This document shows positions 51,601 through 64,000 of a stretch of DNA of 64,000 bases, one piece after another. A program made the position numbers and the translations under genes. This DNA is from Cyclina sinensis. Lineage: Eukaryota; Mollusca; Bivalvia; Venerida; Veneridae. How positions within the stretch are numbered: the stretch's first letter is position 1; every line of letters starts with the position of its first letter. Where the stretch lies: assembly GCA_012932295.1 (NCBI GenBank), contig JAAONU010000011.1:16204136-16268135 (forward strand), written 5' to 3'. Under the pieces are notes generated by a model that made no database searches, was not told the DNA's origin, and was given only the letters and a program-made list of their open reading frames with translations.

Positions 51601-52291
51601 TGTCGTGCGGGTGTCAGGACCCGAGGCTGGCTATGTTACTACACCTATCTGTATGGTTCAGTGTGCTGTCACACTGCTTAAAGAAGTGCCAAAAGATAAG
51701 ATGTGGTAAGTTTATACAAGTACCATCTTAGTCATTGAAATATTTACTCTGCAACTAAGTTAATACTACAAAGATGGGACATAGCAGTCATGACAATATA
51801 TGTCTATACACAGAGGGAAAGGTGATGTTTATACACTTTCATTTTGAAAATGTTAAGTCAAAACTGGTTTATATCCAGCTTTTGGGGCATTGCTTTGAAT
51901 TCAGGAAGCAGATATTGAGCAGGATTTCTATAAACCTGTAAGTTCCAAAAAGTTGTTTCCTGATCAATGTAAAATGAATAGGTGTAAACTGAAGCTGTTT
52001 CCTTTCCTTTTCTTTTTTTGTATCAGCAAATTATATAGAGCGGGCCCCTTTAGATATTAGAAATAGCAGTAAAAATTTACTTTAGAATAAATTATTTTCA
52101 ACTAATTCTAAATTATTTATTAACTTTAATCAGAAATTACATTTTGCCTAGTAATCAAATGTTATTCTGGTTGTTGTTTCAGTGGTGGGGTGTATACAAC
52201 AGCATCCATATTTCGAGGAACCAGTCTGGTTGATAGACTGACCAAACACAATGTCAAATATGAGGTGATACAAGAACAAGGACCAATTTAA
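39439..52291 (+). CDS. SCCPDH: Saccharopine dehydrogenase-like oxidoreductase (SCCPDH), complete, eleven exons
   Basis: This encodes a Rossmann-fold oxidoreductase of the SCCPDH family, found on membranes and lipid droplets in other animals; the substrate is not established, and it is distinct from the lysine-degrading enzyme AASS. Exons: 39,439-39,616; 43,178-43,284; 43,535-43,615; 43,963-44,092; 44,584-44,633; 44,986-45,116; 46,068-46,182; 46,626-46,745; 47,059-47,115; 51,500-51,705; 52,183-52,291. They join in phase to 427 residues; human SCCPDH has 429. Seen: nucleotide-binding GATGFTG (12-18), VVLNCVGPYRFYGE (88-101), HIDISGEPQ (114-122), GACGFDSVPSDMG (144-156), a hydrophobic membrane-type segment (276-293) and SGPEAGY (362-368). 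Intron 4 is GC-AG; the rest are GT-AG. Introns 1 and 9 are long and filled with repeats. Confidence 0.96.
39617..40880 (+). other. SCCPDH intron 1, left part
   Basis: AT-rich intron sequence without recognisable exons. Two near-identical TAACTAATCCAYATATCTATATGTCT repeats lie at about 40,180-40,240. Open frames of up to 73 codons (40,084-40,743) have no family resemblance. Confidence 0.55.
40884..41060 (+). mobile_element. tRNA-derived SINE in SCCPDH intron 1
   Basis: It has a good polymerase III A box, TAGCCCAGTGG (40,894-40,904), and B box, GGTCCTGATCCC, 37 bases later, the head of a tRNA-derived SINE. A body with CTGGAGCATG and AGTACACCCAG follows. The 3' tail and target duplication were not resolved. 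Confidence 0.5.
41562..42084. mobile_element. TA-flanked 523 bp MITE in SCCPDH intron 1
   Basis: The inverted ends begin CCGTAAAAATTTTATTTATA on the left and, as reverse complement, CCGTAAAAATTCTATTTATA on the right, with TA on both sides (41,560-41,561; 42,085-42,086). There is no transposase. The TA target suggests the Tc1/mariner superfamily in the broad sense. Confidence 0.75.
42321..42562 (+). repeat. 21 bp minisatellite in SCCPDH intron 1
   Basis: Ten complete units of GTCCACATACGCACAAACATC and two shortened 16 bp units (GTCCACATACTGTTTT at 42,342 and 42,421) in the order 1, short, 3, short, 6. The last unit has A for G at its first base and a G change near its end. Units are otherwise identical, so the expansion is recent. 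Because 21 is a multiple of three and most frames lack stops, it creates long false reading frames on both strands. Confidence 0.97.
42563..43177 (+). other. SCCPDH intron 1, right part
   Basis: It contains four short diverged repeats of the words TTGTTGGATTCAT and TTAAAATTGATTG (about 42,690-42,830), then plain AT-rich intron up to the exon 2 acceptor. Confidence 0.5.
43178..43284 (+). CDS. SCCPDH: SCCPDH exon 2 (residues 60-95)
   Basis: Acceptor TTTTACAG, donor CCT|GTAAGT. It encodes PIIICDVSSQESL and VVLNCVGP. Confidence 0.95.
43535..43615 (+). CDS. SCCPDH: SCCPDH exon 3 (residues 96-122)
   Basis: Acceptor TCTACAG, donor CAG|GTAAGT. It encodes YRFYGEQVV and HHIDISGEPQ; exactly 27 codons, phase 0 at both ends. 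Confidence 0.95.
43963..44092 (+). CDS. SCCPDH: SCCPDH exon 4 (residues 123-165)
   Basis: Acceptor GTGACAG. The donor is GATG|GCAAGT, a GC donor. The only nearby GT (44,097) would break the frame of exon 5, while the GC site keeps it. It encodes GACGFDSVPSDMG. Confidence 0.93.
44584..44633 (+). CDS. SCCPDH: SCCPDH exon 5 (residues 166-182)
   Basis: Acceptor TTTCAG, donor GAT|GTAAGT. Short 50-base exon encoding GDLNSVEFFITLHPGPD. Confidence 0.93.
44986..45116 (+). CDS. SCCPDH: SCCPDH exon 6 (residues 183-225)
   Basis: Acceptor TTTCAG, donor CAAA|GTAAGT. It encodes GNITTLESALHGF and the proline-rich PTPLPRSQYKL stretch. Confidence 0.93.
45117..46067 (+). other. SCCPDH intron 6 with pearl-like unit remnants
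   Basis: Between about 45,310 and 45,680 three diverged ~130 bp units carry CAATAACT or CATTAACT and CTTTACAG words of the kind seen at 19,880 and 48,300. At 46,015-46,035 the minus strand shows GGTTCAAATCA, a good B box, perhaps a SINE remnant. Confidence 0.45.
46068..46182 (+). CDS. SCCPDH: SCCPDH exon 7 (residues 226-264)
   Basis: Acceptor TTTGCAG, donor CCA|GTATGT. It encodes IEHWCLNFPGSDRSIVNRS. Confidence 0.93.
46626..46745 (+). CDS. SCCPDH: SCCPDH exon 8 (residues 265-304), membrane segment
   Basis: Acceptor ATCACAG, donor AAG|GTATAA. Residues 276-293 are continuously hydrophobic (FIYMMLTVVFGFIVGLMA), matching the membrane-type segment at this place in the family. Confidence 0.95.
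47059..47115 (+). CDS. SCCPDH: SCCPDH exon 9 (residues 305-323)
   Basis: Acceptor TTTCAG, donor CAG|GTATGC. Nineteen codons ending GGPSKKQ. A mobile element starts 34 bases after its 3' end. Confidence 0.93.
47149..48040 (-). mobile_element. Pearl-type element fragment in SCCPDH intron 9
   Basis: It starts with the minus-strand 3' end of the family (CTCACCTGAG, then a decayed hairpin). About four ~175 bp units follow, marked by CTTCTTGTCTGAAACCAC, CCTTAAGATTTGGTATG and TAGTGGACCTCTACC, the same class as 15,560-16,290. The 145 bp class and the 5' end are missing, so it is truncated. Confidence 0.65.
48303..49675 (-). repeat. 145 bp tandem array with 290 bp higher-order repeat
   Basis: Seven consecutive unit starts (TTGTTTGATC or its variant) fall at 48,451, 48,596, 48,741, 48,886, 49,031, 49,176 and 49,321, exactly 145 bp apart. 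Two types alternate: one with AGAGCACTCTGG and TTCGCATCTTTG, the other with GAAAACTTTGG and CCTCGGATTTGCTGAGG. The dimers at 48,741-49,030 and 49,031-49,320 are almost identical. Outer units are diverged and variable in length. Confidence 0.92.
49287..49311. promoter_or_regulatory. 25 bp perfect palindrome with AGGTCA inverted repeat
   Basis: The arms GGTCAAGGTCAC and GTGACCTTGACC flank a single T. Inside is AGGTCA-CTG-TGACCT, a perfect inverted repeat with three-base spacing, the consensus for estrogen-receptor-type nuclear receptors, overlapped by two TCAAGGTCA extended half-sites. Binding is inference. Confidence 0.45.
49854..50652 (-). mobile_element. Mariner-like element, internally deleted, in SCCPDH intron 9
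   Basis: The ends are TGAGGGTTGATCCAGAAATT and, as reverse complement, CGAAGGTTGATCCAGAAATT, flanked by TA (49,852-49,853; 50,653-50,654). At 799 bp it is well short of a ~1.3 kb autonomous mariner. A transposase remnant lies on the minus strand. Confidence 0.8.
50068..50345 (-). pseudogene. Mariner transposase N-terminal remnant
   Basis: Two frames carry pieces of the mariner DNA-binding region: FKWHQGFKEGQ (about 50,345-50,310) and, one base out of frame, HEIADKIRTSYGTVESIL in the frame ending at 50,068. The catalytic D,D34D domain is not seen. A frameshift and deletion make it non-functional. Confidence 0.75.
50757..51355 (+). mobile_element. Pearl-like element with two 165 bp units, in SCCPDH intron 9
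   Basis: It starts AACTAGAACTGTGTCCATAG. Two units (about 50,935-51,100 and 51,101-51,265) share TATGGTATATAGTGAAAAAA and CAACAAAGGGCC and are about 93% alike by eye. A GGAC microsatellite (51,274-51,311) and a 3' hairpin ATGCTCCCC/GGGGGCAT (51,327-51,349) follow. It ends about 145 bp before exon 10. Confidence 0.7.
51500..51705 (+). CDS. SCCPDH: SCCPDH exon 10 (residues 324-391)
   Basis: Acceptor ATTACAG, donor TG|GTAAGT. It encodes IETSSFSITLIGKGW, then VSGPEAGYVTTPICMVQ, the family's most conserved C-terminal signature. Confidence 0.95.
52183..52291 (+). CDS. SCCPDH: SCCPDH exon 11 (residues 392-427, stop)
   Basis: Acceptor TTTCAG. It encodes CGGVYTTASIFRGTSLVDRL, then a final stretch ending EQGPI and TAA. 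Confidence 0.95.
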
Positions 52292-53756
52292 GAACAGTCA
52301 AATAACATGAAACCAGACTACAACTATGATGTCACAGATTTAAAGCTACTTGACAGCCAATGAAGGCATTTTTCTGTGTTATGTCAACAGCTTTTATTGC
52401 TTTTATTTGCTTACAGGAGGAAACATTGACTCTTATGATAGACTGGTTTTACTTCTGTTTCGAGAAGCTGAATACAGAAATTAATTAACAATGTCAAATT
52501 GGAGAAACTTTGTATAATACATGTATGTCCAGAGGGTTCATATTTCTGAAATAGAGTATAATTCCACCCAACTGTATGGTTTAGTTATACATTCCTCACA
52601 GTTGTATACAGAAATCAAAAGCTGTTGTTTTTTTTTTCATTCTCAGTATCACAGCCAGTTGAATTGTACCTGAACTCTTAATGTTTACTATTAATTGAAT
52701 TAAATGAAAGCTTCCAGTCATTTAATGCTGAATGATATATGAAAGGTTTTTATCATTGATTGTTTCAATTTATTATGAAAAAGAAACAAAAATGGACCCA
52801 AGTGGGAAGTTTTAACATGTAGGAAGAATTTGTTTGAACACATTACTACAAATTATTTGCAAACACAAGTTTGTCGTAGAGAATCATATATTCCCAATTT
52901 CTCAGCATCAACAGTGGTATCAAGGTAATAGTTTCCCTTTCATGTTAAACCGTGCTTTTTATCTCATGTATGCTACCAACTCCTTATTTCTTAAGGGGCC
53001 AGATAATGTTATAGAGTTATTTCAGTATAAAAGAGATAAATCCTCTTCATGCTAAGGCAAGTGGTGCAACTTTTGTTTTTTGACATGTTGCTTTATTGGT
53101 CTATTTGCATTTAGAGAGTATTTTTGTAATTTAAGCATAAAGCATTAAATGACCAAAGGATATTTTTTGTAGTTAAAGAAATGGATTGAGTGTCTGTGAT
53201 ATGAGTTAAGAATTAGTTTCTTTTTGGACAGAATGTTTATGTCTGTAATCCTATAGGATATTCTGTATGCTGAAACATTAAGACATTATCAGACTATACA
53301 AGGTAAAACTGTTGTACAATTATGGTTTTGATTCGGAATAGAATTTGAGGATTGAGTCTGATATTCCTCTGAAAAAAAAAATTACTAGATGGTTTCTAGA
53401 GAGAAGTTTCCAAATATAGCTGTTCTGTATAGTTTATTGTTGATAATGTTAAAAGTTTATAGTTGAAAAGTTATTATTTTGAAAATATATTTTTTTGGAA
53501 AATTAACTAGCTGTTAATAAGAGCACTTCTTGACATATCGCATTTGCTTTAATTTACTGACTGTTTAATTTATAGACTTGTTTTTTTTCTCCCTTCCTGA
53601 CAAATTGCTAAAGAAATATTTTGCCTCTATTTCTTTGATTGTTTTGTAAAAAAAAATCATTTTGTATGTTCTAACAATATTATAATGACAAAAAGAAGTG
53701 CTTATTAGTATGTAATTATCTTATATTAACATTTTAGTAGAGTCTGTAACACAAAT
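52292..53756 (+). other. SCCPDH 3' UTR and downstream DNA
   Basis: AT-rich sequence following the stop codon. I found no AATAAA in it; ATTAAA variants occur near 52,696 and 53,142. No other gene is seen. Confidence 0.5.
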
Positions 53757-54262
53757 TCCCTTAGTAGTGTTAGCACATGCTGAATATAAGGGCGAAAAAT
53801 TGTAGCAAAAACACATACATGTATGCCCTTACATAGCATTAATACATGCTAAATACAAGGGAGAACATTTTGGGAAAACACATATATGTATGCCCTTGCA
53901 TAGCATTAAACATGCTAAATACAAGGGAGAACATTGTAGCAAAAACACATATATGGTATGTATGCCATTACATTGCTTTAACACATGCTAAATACAAGGG
54001 AGAACATTATAGTAAAAACACATATAATTATATATGCCCTTACATAGAATTAATACATGCTAAATACAAGGTAGAACATTATATCAAAAACACATATAAT
54101 TATGTATGCCCTTACATAGCATTAATACATGCTAAATACAAGGGAGAACATTATGGGAAAAACACATACATGTATTCCCTTACATAGCATTAATACATGC
54201 TTAATACAAGGGAGAACTATAAGGGTGTTTTATACATATGCCCTTACATTGTGTGAACACAT
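53757..54262 (+). repeat. ~70 bp tandem array downstream of SCCPDH
   Basis: About seven units of 66-72 bp, each with CCCTTACATAGCATTAATACATGCTAAATACAAGGGAGAAC-like order of words, then AAAAACACATA and TGTATGCC. Start words ATACAAGGG recur at about 53,852, 53,918, 53,990, 54,062, 54,132 and 54,203. Open frames here (53,846-54,377) are repeat artefacts. Confidence 0.92.
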
Positions 54263-55059
54263 ACTAAATAATGAAATCCACTCTGTTCCCCATTGCATTA
54301 ATTTTGTAACAGTTTTGTCTTCTGCTGTCATTTTGTACTTTCATGTTAACATATTTATTTATGCTATTGCATCATAGTAATTGTAAGTTCATTTCAGTAC
54401 TTGAGAGGGTTATTTCAATATGCATAGTTAATAGACTTCCAAGTTATCCATTGGTTTTATCAACAATTTGAATAAATTTGCATGAGCCAATGTTATATCT
54501 GTTAAAGAATCATGAGATAAGGTTTAGATGTCTTAGCAATCTGATTAAAATCATTTCCTAAACCTCGCTATGCTATTAGGGAGATTAGCTAACCGTAGGG
54601 AGATCGTGAACTTCAGTCAGATTGGATGTCTTAGCTAAAACAACAACATGGTCTCTTAGCTTCTTTGATGATGTGAAAGCATGTTATGAGAAAAGATTGT
54701 GAAAACAGTAGTTTGACAGTTAGCTTCTGATGATATACCATTTTCTAGCATATTTCTCTAACAAAGTCTAAACTACAAGCCACATTTAAACTACTGAAAT
54801 GTTGAAGAAAACAAAACTCTGGTCATCTACTTAATTAAGTCATTGTTTAAGAGCATTGTTTATATATATTTTCATTATTTTGCCTGTTATTTTGTAATAT
54901 GGTTTATTTTATTGTTTTCTTTCATACTGGTCTGCTCTACTTTTTTACAACAAGTAAAGGCTTTTATTGTATCTGAATATTTAAGTATTAAACTTGCAAA
55001 AAAGCTGTAAGTCATCAGAGTTTTTTTTTGTGATGAAAACTACATACCGGAATTGGACA
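54263..55059 (+). other. Possible distal SCCPDH 3' end; intergenic DNA
   Basis: The first canonical AATAAA I found after the SCCPDH stop is at 54,471-54,476, which would imply a 3' UTR of about 2.2 kb including the tandem array. The rest is AT-rich without recognisable features. Confidence 0.4.
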
Positions 55060-55640
55060 GAAACTAGAAATGTGTCCAGAGGACAGATGTGTCCCCAGTG
55101 GAGTCAGTTCCCAAGGCATGGGATCGGGCATGGGATGTCAGTGTATCTGTAAATGAATTGAGAAACCCCAGATGCGCAACCTTACATGCTGGTAGATGTA
55201 TTCGAGTAAATTTTTTACCATGGGTGCAATTGTGTTGGCTTAGTGTGTGATACACAGTTTTTGATAGCGATTTTCAGTAAATCAGTTGCCGTAACTCGGC
55301 TCAACCTAGGATGGAAACGTAAAAACCACAGGTGCACAACTTACTTCCTGATCTGTAACCCTGTGAAGTTTCATGTTCATAAGTCTAACAGTGTGTGCTG
55401 AGCACACGACACGCCTTTTGGTTGCTATTTTGACTAGATTAAAGGCCATAGCTCTGCTTTCCCTAGACGGAGAGATGATAAATCCCAGGTGTGCAACTTC
55501 ACTTGCTGATCTATATCCCGGTGAAGTTTTATGACCCTTAAAGTAAAAATGTTGGCTGAGCGCGCAACAAGTTTTCCGACAGACAGGCAAACAGATGGAC
55601 AAGAGCAAATCTAAGTGCCCTCTTAATGGGAGCAAAAAGG
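55060..55640 (+). mobile_element. Pearl-like element
   Basis: It starts AACTAGAAATGTGTCCAGAGG, the same 5' end as the element at 50,757. Three diverged ~150 bp units (about 55,145, 55,300, 55,450) share CCCCAGATGCGCAACCTTAC-like words and CTGATCTGTAACCC. A degenerate GACAGACAGGC microsatellite and a CCCTCTTAATGGG end (55,618-55,630) follow. Confidence 0.6.
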
Positions 55641-56229
55641 CTGTGAATATAGACTGCTTACAGAAATGTGTAATGTAGAAGCTACCAACCTTACTTTTCT
55701 TGACCTTGAAAGAGTTTGCCCATTATGTTCCTAAAAACAATTATTAACAATGTTAGATAAGTTTTGTCACCCCTTTCCAGTTCAATAGTACATACTGTGA
55801 GAAGGCAAGTGTTATTTGACTTTGAATTTACTGTAACCTCTATTGGCTGAATGTTGTGAAACTGATTCCCCACACGCCCTCCAATGACCTATTCATTCAT
55901 GATAATGAAACTATCCGTCTCCTTGAATGGAAAATGCCTGGACTGAAATCAGTCTCGTGAAAAGCTTCTTGTCAACAGAAAACACAATTAAGGATATCTT
56001 TGGAAATGATGGAAAACGGGCTGATTACTAAAATTTTTCTGTCAAAAATATTTTCACCTCATTCAAAGTATAAATGATATTAATACATTTCTCCGTATGT
56101 TCTATATAAAAAAATGCAAAGCATTTTCACACCTAACCAGGCCCATTTTAGATTACAAATCCATCCTCATTTTTGAAGAATTATCATAGCATTGACATAA
56201 AATAAAGGAAAAGGTTCTGGTCATATATC
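55641..56229. other. Intergenic DNA, nothing recognised
   Basis: AT-rich sequence with a 60-codon open frame on the minus strand (55,691-55,873) that resembles nothing and has no splice context. Confidence 0.5.
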
Positions 56230-56772
56230 TTCTAAGGCAAATTTTGCCTGTCACAAGTGCTCATAATGAAATCTCAAAAAAAAACGACATTATGTATGCA
56301 TGTTCCTCAAATAAAACTACACTTCATATGAAACTTTCGATAAATTCAACTCTGTGGTTGCTGAGAAATAGTCTGGACAAAAATTAGAATTAAAATGCAC
56401 GAAACCGGCATAACTTTATGAAAAATCAGTGAACCAGAACATGCTGCTAATATGCACAGTTCCTATGTCTTGGTAGTAAAGCTTCCTATAAAGTTTCAAT
56501 GAATTTTATTCAGTGGTTGCTGAGAAATAGTCCGGACAAACTTAGTAGCTGAAAAGGCTTGAAAGGGGCATAAGTGTGAAAATTCATTTAACCGAAACAT
56601 GCTGCTAATATGCACAGCTCCTCTTGGTAGTAAAGCTTTCAATGAAGGAATCATATATTCCAGCCAGTGGTTGTTGAGAAATAGTTCGGACAAAATTTCG
56701 GGATGGACAGACGGACGGAAGATCGGACGGACGAAGCGGCGACTATAAGCATCCCCGTTGGGGAGCATACAA
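56230..56772 (+). mobile_element. Pearl-like element with terminal hairpin
   Basis: Units of about 160 bp (from about 56,270, 56,430, 56,590) share GAACATGCTGCTAATATGCACAG-like and GTGGTTGCTGAGAAATAGTC words. A GGACAGACGGACGG microsatellite (56,704-56,733) and a 3' hairpin ATCCCCGTTGGGGA (56,750-56,764) follow. The left end is unclear. Confidence 0.6.
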
Positions 56773-57267
56773 ACTTATGTTAAAAGATTTAAATAAAACA
56801 CAAATAGATAAATAAATGAGCAACTGTTAGAGACTGTAAAGTATTTAATGTTCAAAGGCAACAGAATTTACCTAGCAATACTCGGTTTTGTCATTACATT
56901 AAATCTCCAGATTACAACTCTTACAGTGGATAGGTAAAACTTAAAAACTTAAAAATGCTTAGCAGGAAAAAGTAAATGACATTATCTACCCTTTTCCGCC
57001 GAAGTCAACAGAAAAAGCATGGCAAATATTAAAAGCAGTAAATGGCCGTCATGAAGGGTTCTGATTCAGTAAATGCTCTTAAAAGTTTAGTGTTGGGTAT
57101 CGGACTAGAACACTTTTCTTCGATTAATCTGTTCAAATCGGTAACTGGCTCATGATAAATCAGCCTAGTAAAATTACATTCTCTCAGACCTAAAATCAAC
57201 ACGAATGTGTTTACTGGTGCGTTTTAAAGGCAATGAAGTGATGCAAAAAATGTTTTGTAATTCTTTT
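56773..57267. other. Intergenic DNA, nothing recognised
   Basis: AT-rich sequence between two mobile elements, without open frames or repeats that I can identify. Confidence 0.5.
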
Positions 57268-58343
57268 ATTTTTATTCCCCCGAAGGGTGGCATATAGTAA
57301 TCGCACAGTCCGCCCGTCCTGTAAAATCTTGTCCTCGCTTCATTACCAAAACCGCTTTAGGGATTTCATTGGAACTAAACAGGAGTGTTTGTCACAAAGT
57401 CTAGTTGTGCATATCGTCAGGAGATTCCGCTCGATTTATTTTTGGCAGAGTTATGGACACTTAGTCATTTTTTTACTCTAAAATCTTGTCCTCGCTTCAT
57501 CTCCAAAACCGCTTGAGGGATTTTCATTGAAACTTAAAAGGAGTGTTTGTCACCAAGCCTATTTATGCATATCGTCAGGAGATTCCGCTCGATTTATTTT
57601 TGGCAGAGTTATAGGCCCTTAGTCATTTTTTTTACTCTAACTTCTATATTAAAGCCATGACCACACATCATCTCCAAAACCGCTTGGAGAATTTCATTAA
57701 CTTCACAAGAATGTTTGTCACCAAGCCTAGTTGTGCATATCGTCAGGCGTTTCTGCTCGGATTATTTTTGGCAGAGTTATGGGCACTTAGTCATTTTTAA
57801 CTATTACATCTGTATTAAAATCTTCTCCACACTTCATCTCCAAAACCGCTCGGAGGATTTCATTGAAACTTCACAGGAATATATGTCACCAAGCCTAGTT
57901 GTGCATATCGTCAGGCGTTTCTGGTCGGATTATTTTTGGCAGTGTTATGGGCCCTTAGTCATTTTTTTACTATAACTTCTATATTAAAATCTTGTCCAAG
58001 CTAAATCTTCAAAACCGCTTGGGGGATTTTATTGAAACCAGAATGTTTGTCACCAACCCTTGTTATATAAAAAAAACATCAGTAGGGGTTGGGAATAAAA
58101 CAATATTGTTCGTATTCAAGACCAAACTCACAGCTTTCTCTTTCATTGAATAATTATGTCTTCAACCTTCAAATAAGAATCTGAAGCAGAAAAACATTAC
58201 TTTACCATTTACCTTCAGTTCATGCTCTATTTTTTGTCTGGCCTCCTTTTCACAGGCATGTTCAATTATATATTTACACCAGCTTCATTTCAAAGCTTCA
58301 TTTCGGGGGCATATGTCAATTTCCATGACAGCTCTTGTTTCAT
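57268..58343 (-). mobile_element. Pearl-like element with five ~167 bp units
   Basis: The minus-strand 3' end reads TATTCCCCCGAAGGGTGG then CATATAGTAATCGCACAGTCC. Five tandem units are marked by CCAAAACCGCT (at 57,346, 57,506, 57,674, 57,841 and 58,010) and CATATCGTCAGG. The 5' end near 58,300-58,343 has TTCGGGGGCATATGTCAATT and AGCTCTTGTTT. Frames read through the repeats (57,287-57,975) but encode no known protein. Confidence 0.65.
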
Positions 58344-58829
58344 AATATTTCACAAGGTATGGAAATTCGTTTTTATTCAGTAGGTTGATTAGAGACAGTT
58401 AGATAAATATCTGAGCTAGAATGGCAGAAAATATTATTTGTCGACCAATGTAATTTGTATACTGTCAACTAATCAAAGTATCCTACGTCAACAATTTTAA
58501 TTGAAATCACACCTACATTAATACATTCTATTTTTCGTATTCTTTGCACTCTTATAAGATGGGAACCCTCTGGTCTCCGGAAAATAGTATCAACATGAAA
58601 ATATGTAATACGTATGCGCAAGAAATTCACAAACACCGGTCCATTACGCTAGGCGTAAAACCTCACAATTTCAAAATATTCTGAAAAGATCTGTTCTCAT
58701 GCTTCAGAAACAGCACGTCTACACTTCAAATTCCACATGATTCTAGTTACACCGGTAAAATGTGCTTCTTTTTTCTAATCCAAGGTTGTGTATAACGTAT
58801 GTAGAAATACAAATAACTAAATTAAGTCT
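58344..58829 (-). other. HHIPL-like gene 3' UTR / downstream DNA
   Basis: Downstream of the HHIPL-like stop codon on the minus strand. An AATAAA overlaps the stop codon itself (58,828-58,833). No other gene is seen. Confidence 0.45.

Positions 58830-64000
<5,171 letters not shown>

Noticed and set aside
57287..57975. Frames of 64-86 codons with recurring QSYGHLVIF-type peptides
   Set aside because: They are translations of ~167 bp tandem units of a pearl-like element.

Overview
The window is animal nuclear DNA, most likely from a bivalve mollusc. It is AT-rich, its genes are intron-rich, and about half of it is repeats of the kind common in bivalve genomes: 'pearl'-type elements (tandem 145-175 bp cores, a GGAC microsatellite, a terminal hairpin), TTAA- and TA-flanked MITEs, tRNA-derived SINEs and mariner relics. 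I cannot name the species.

Layout. 1-28,800 has no confident gene. It is a nested tandem duplication: block A (1-4,655 and 8,313-12,925) and block B (12,550-20,805 and 20,806-28,781). A ~400 bp tail of A occurs three times, spaced about 8.27 kb apart. Each B copy carries a TTAA MITE and a ~3 kb pearl-type element on the minus strand. A third pearl-type element lies in the opposite orientation at 29,110-31,265.

31,831-39,077 (minus) is a complete five-exon gene for RNA polymerase II subunit RPB9 (POLR2I), 127 residues. Its first intron holds two copies of a 1.45 kb TA/CAGT-ended MITE. 39,439-52,291 (plus) is a complete eleven-exon SCCPDH-like oxidoreductase gene, 427 residues, with one GC-AG intron; its intron 9 is almost wholly made of mobile elements. 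The two genes are head to head, with 361 bp between start codons, so they probably share a bidirectional promoter.

52,292-58,829 holds the SCCPDH 3' region, a ~70 bp tandem array and three more pearl-like elements. 58,830-63,367 (minus) holds the last four exons of a hedgehog-interacting-protein-like (HHIPL) gene whose 5' part lies beyond the window. Its last exon encodes an unusual ~408-residue basic, repeat-containing tail where mammalian HHIPL1 carries an SRCR domain. A deleted mariner sits in one of its introns.

Exon structures were inferred by reading frames, splice sites and family motifs by eye. No search or alignment program was run.
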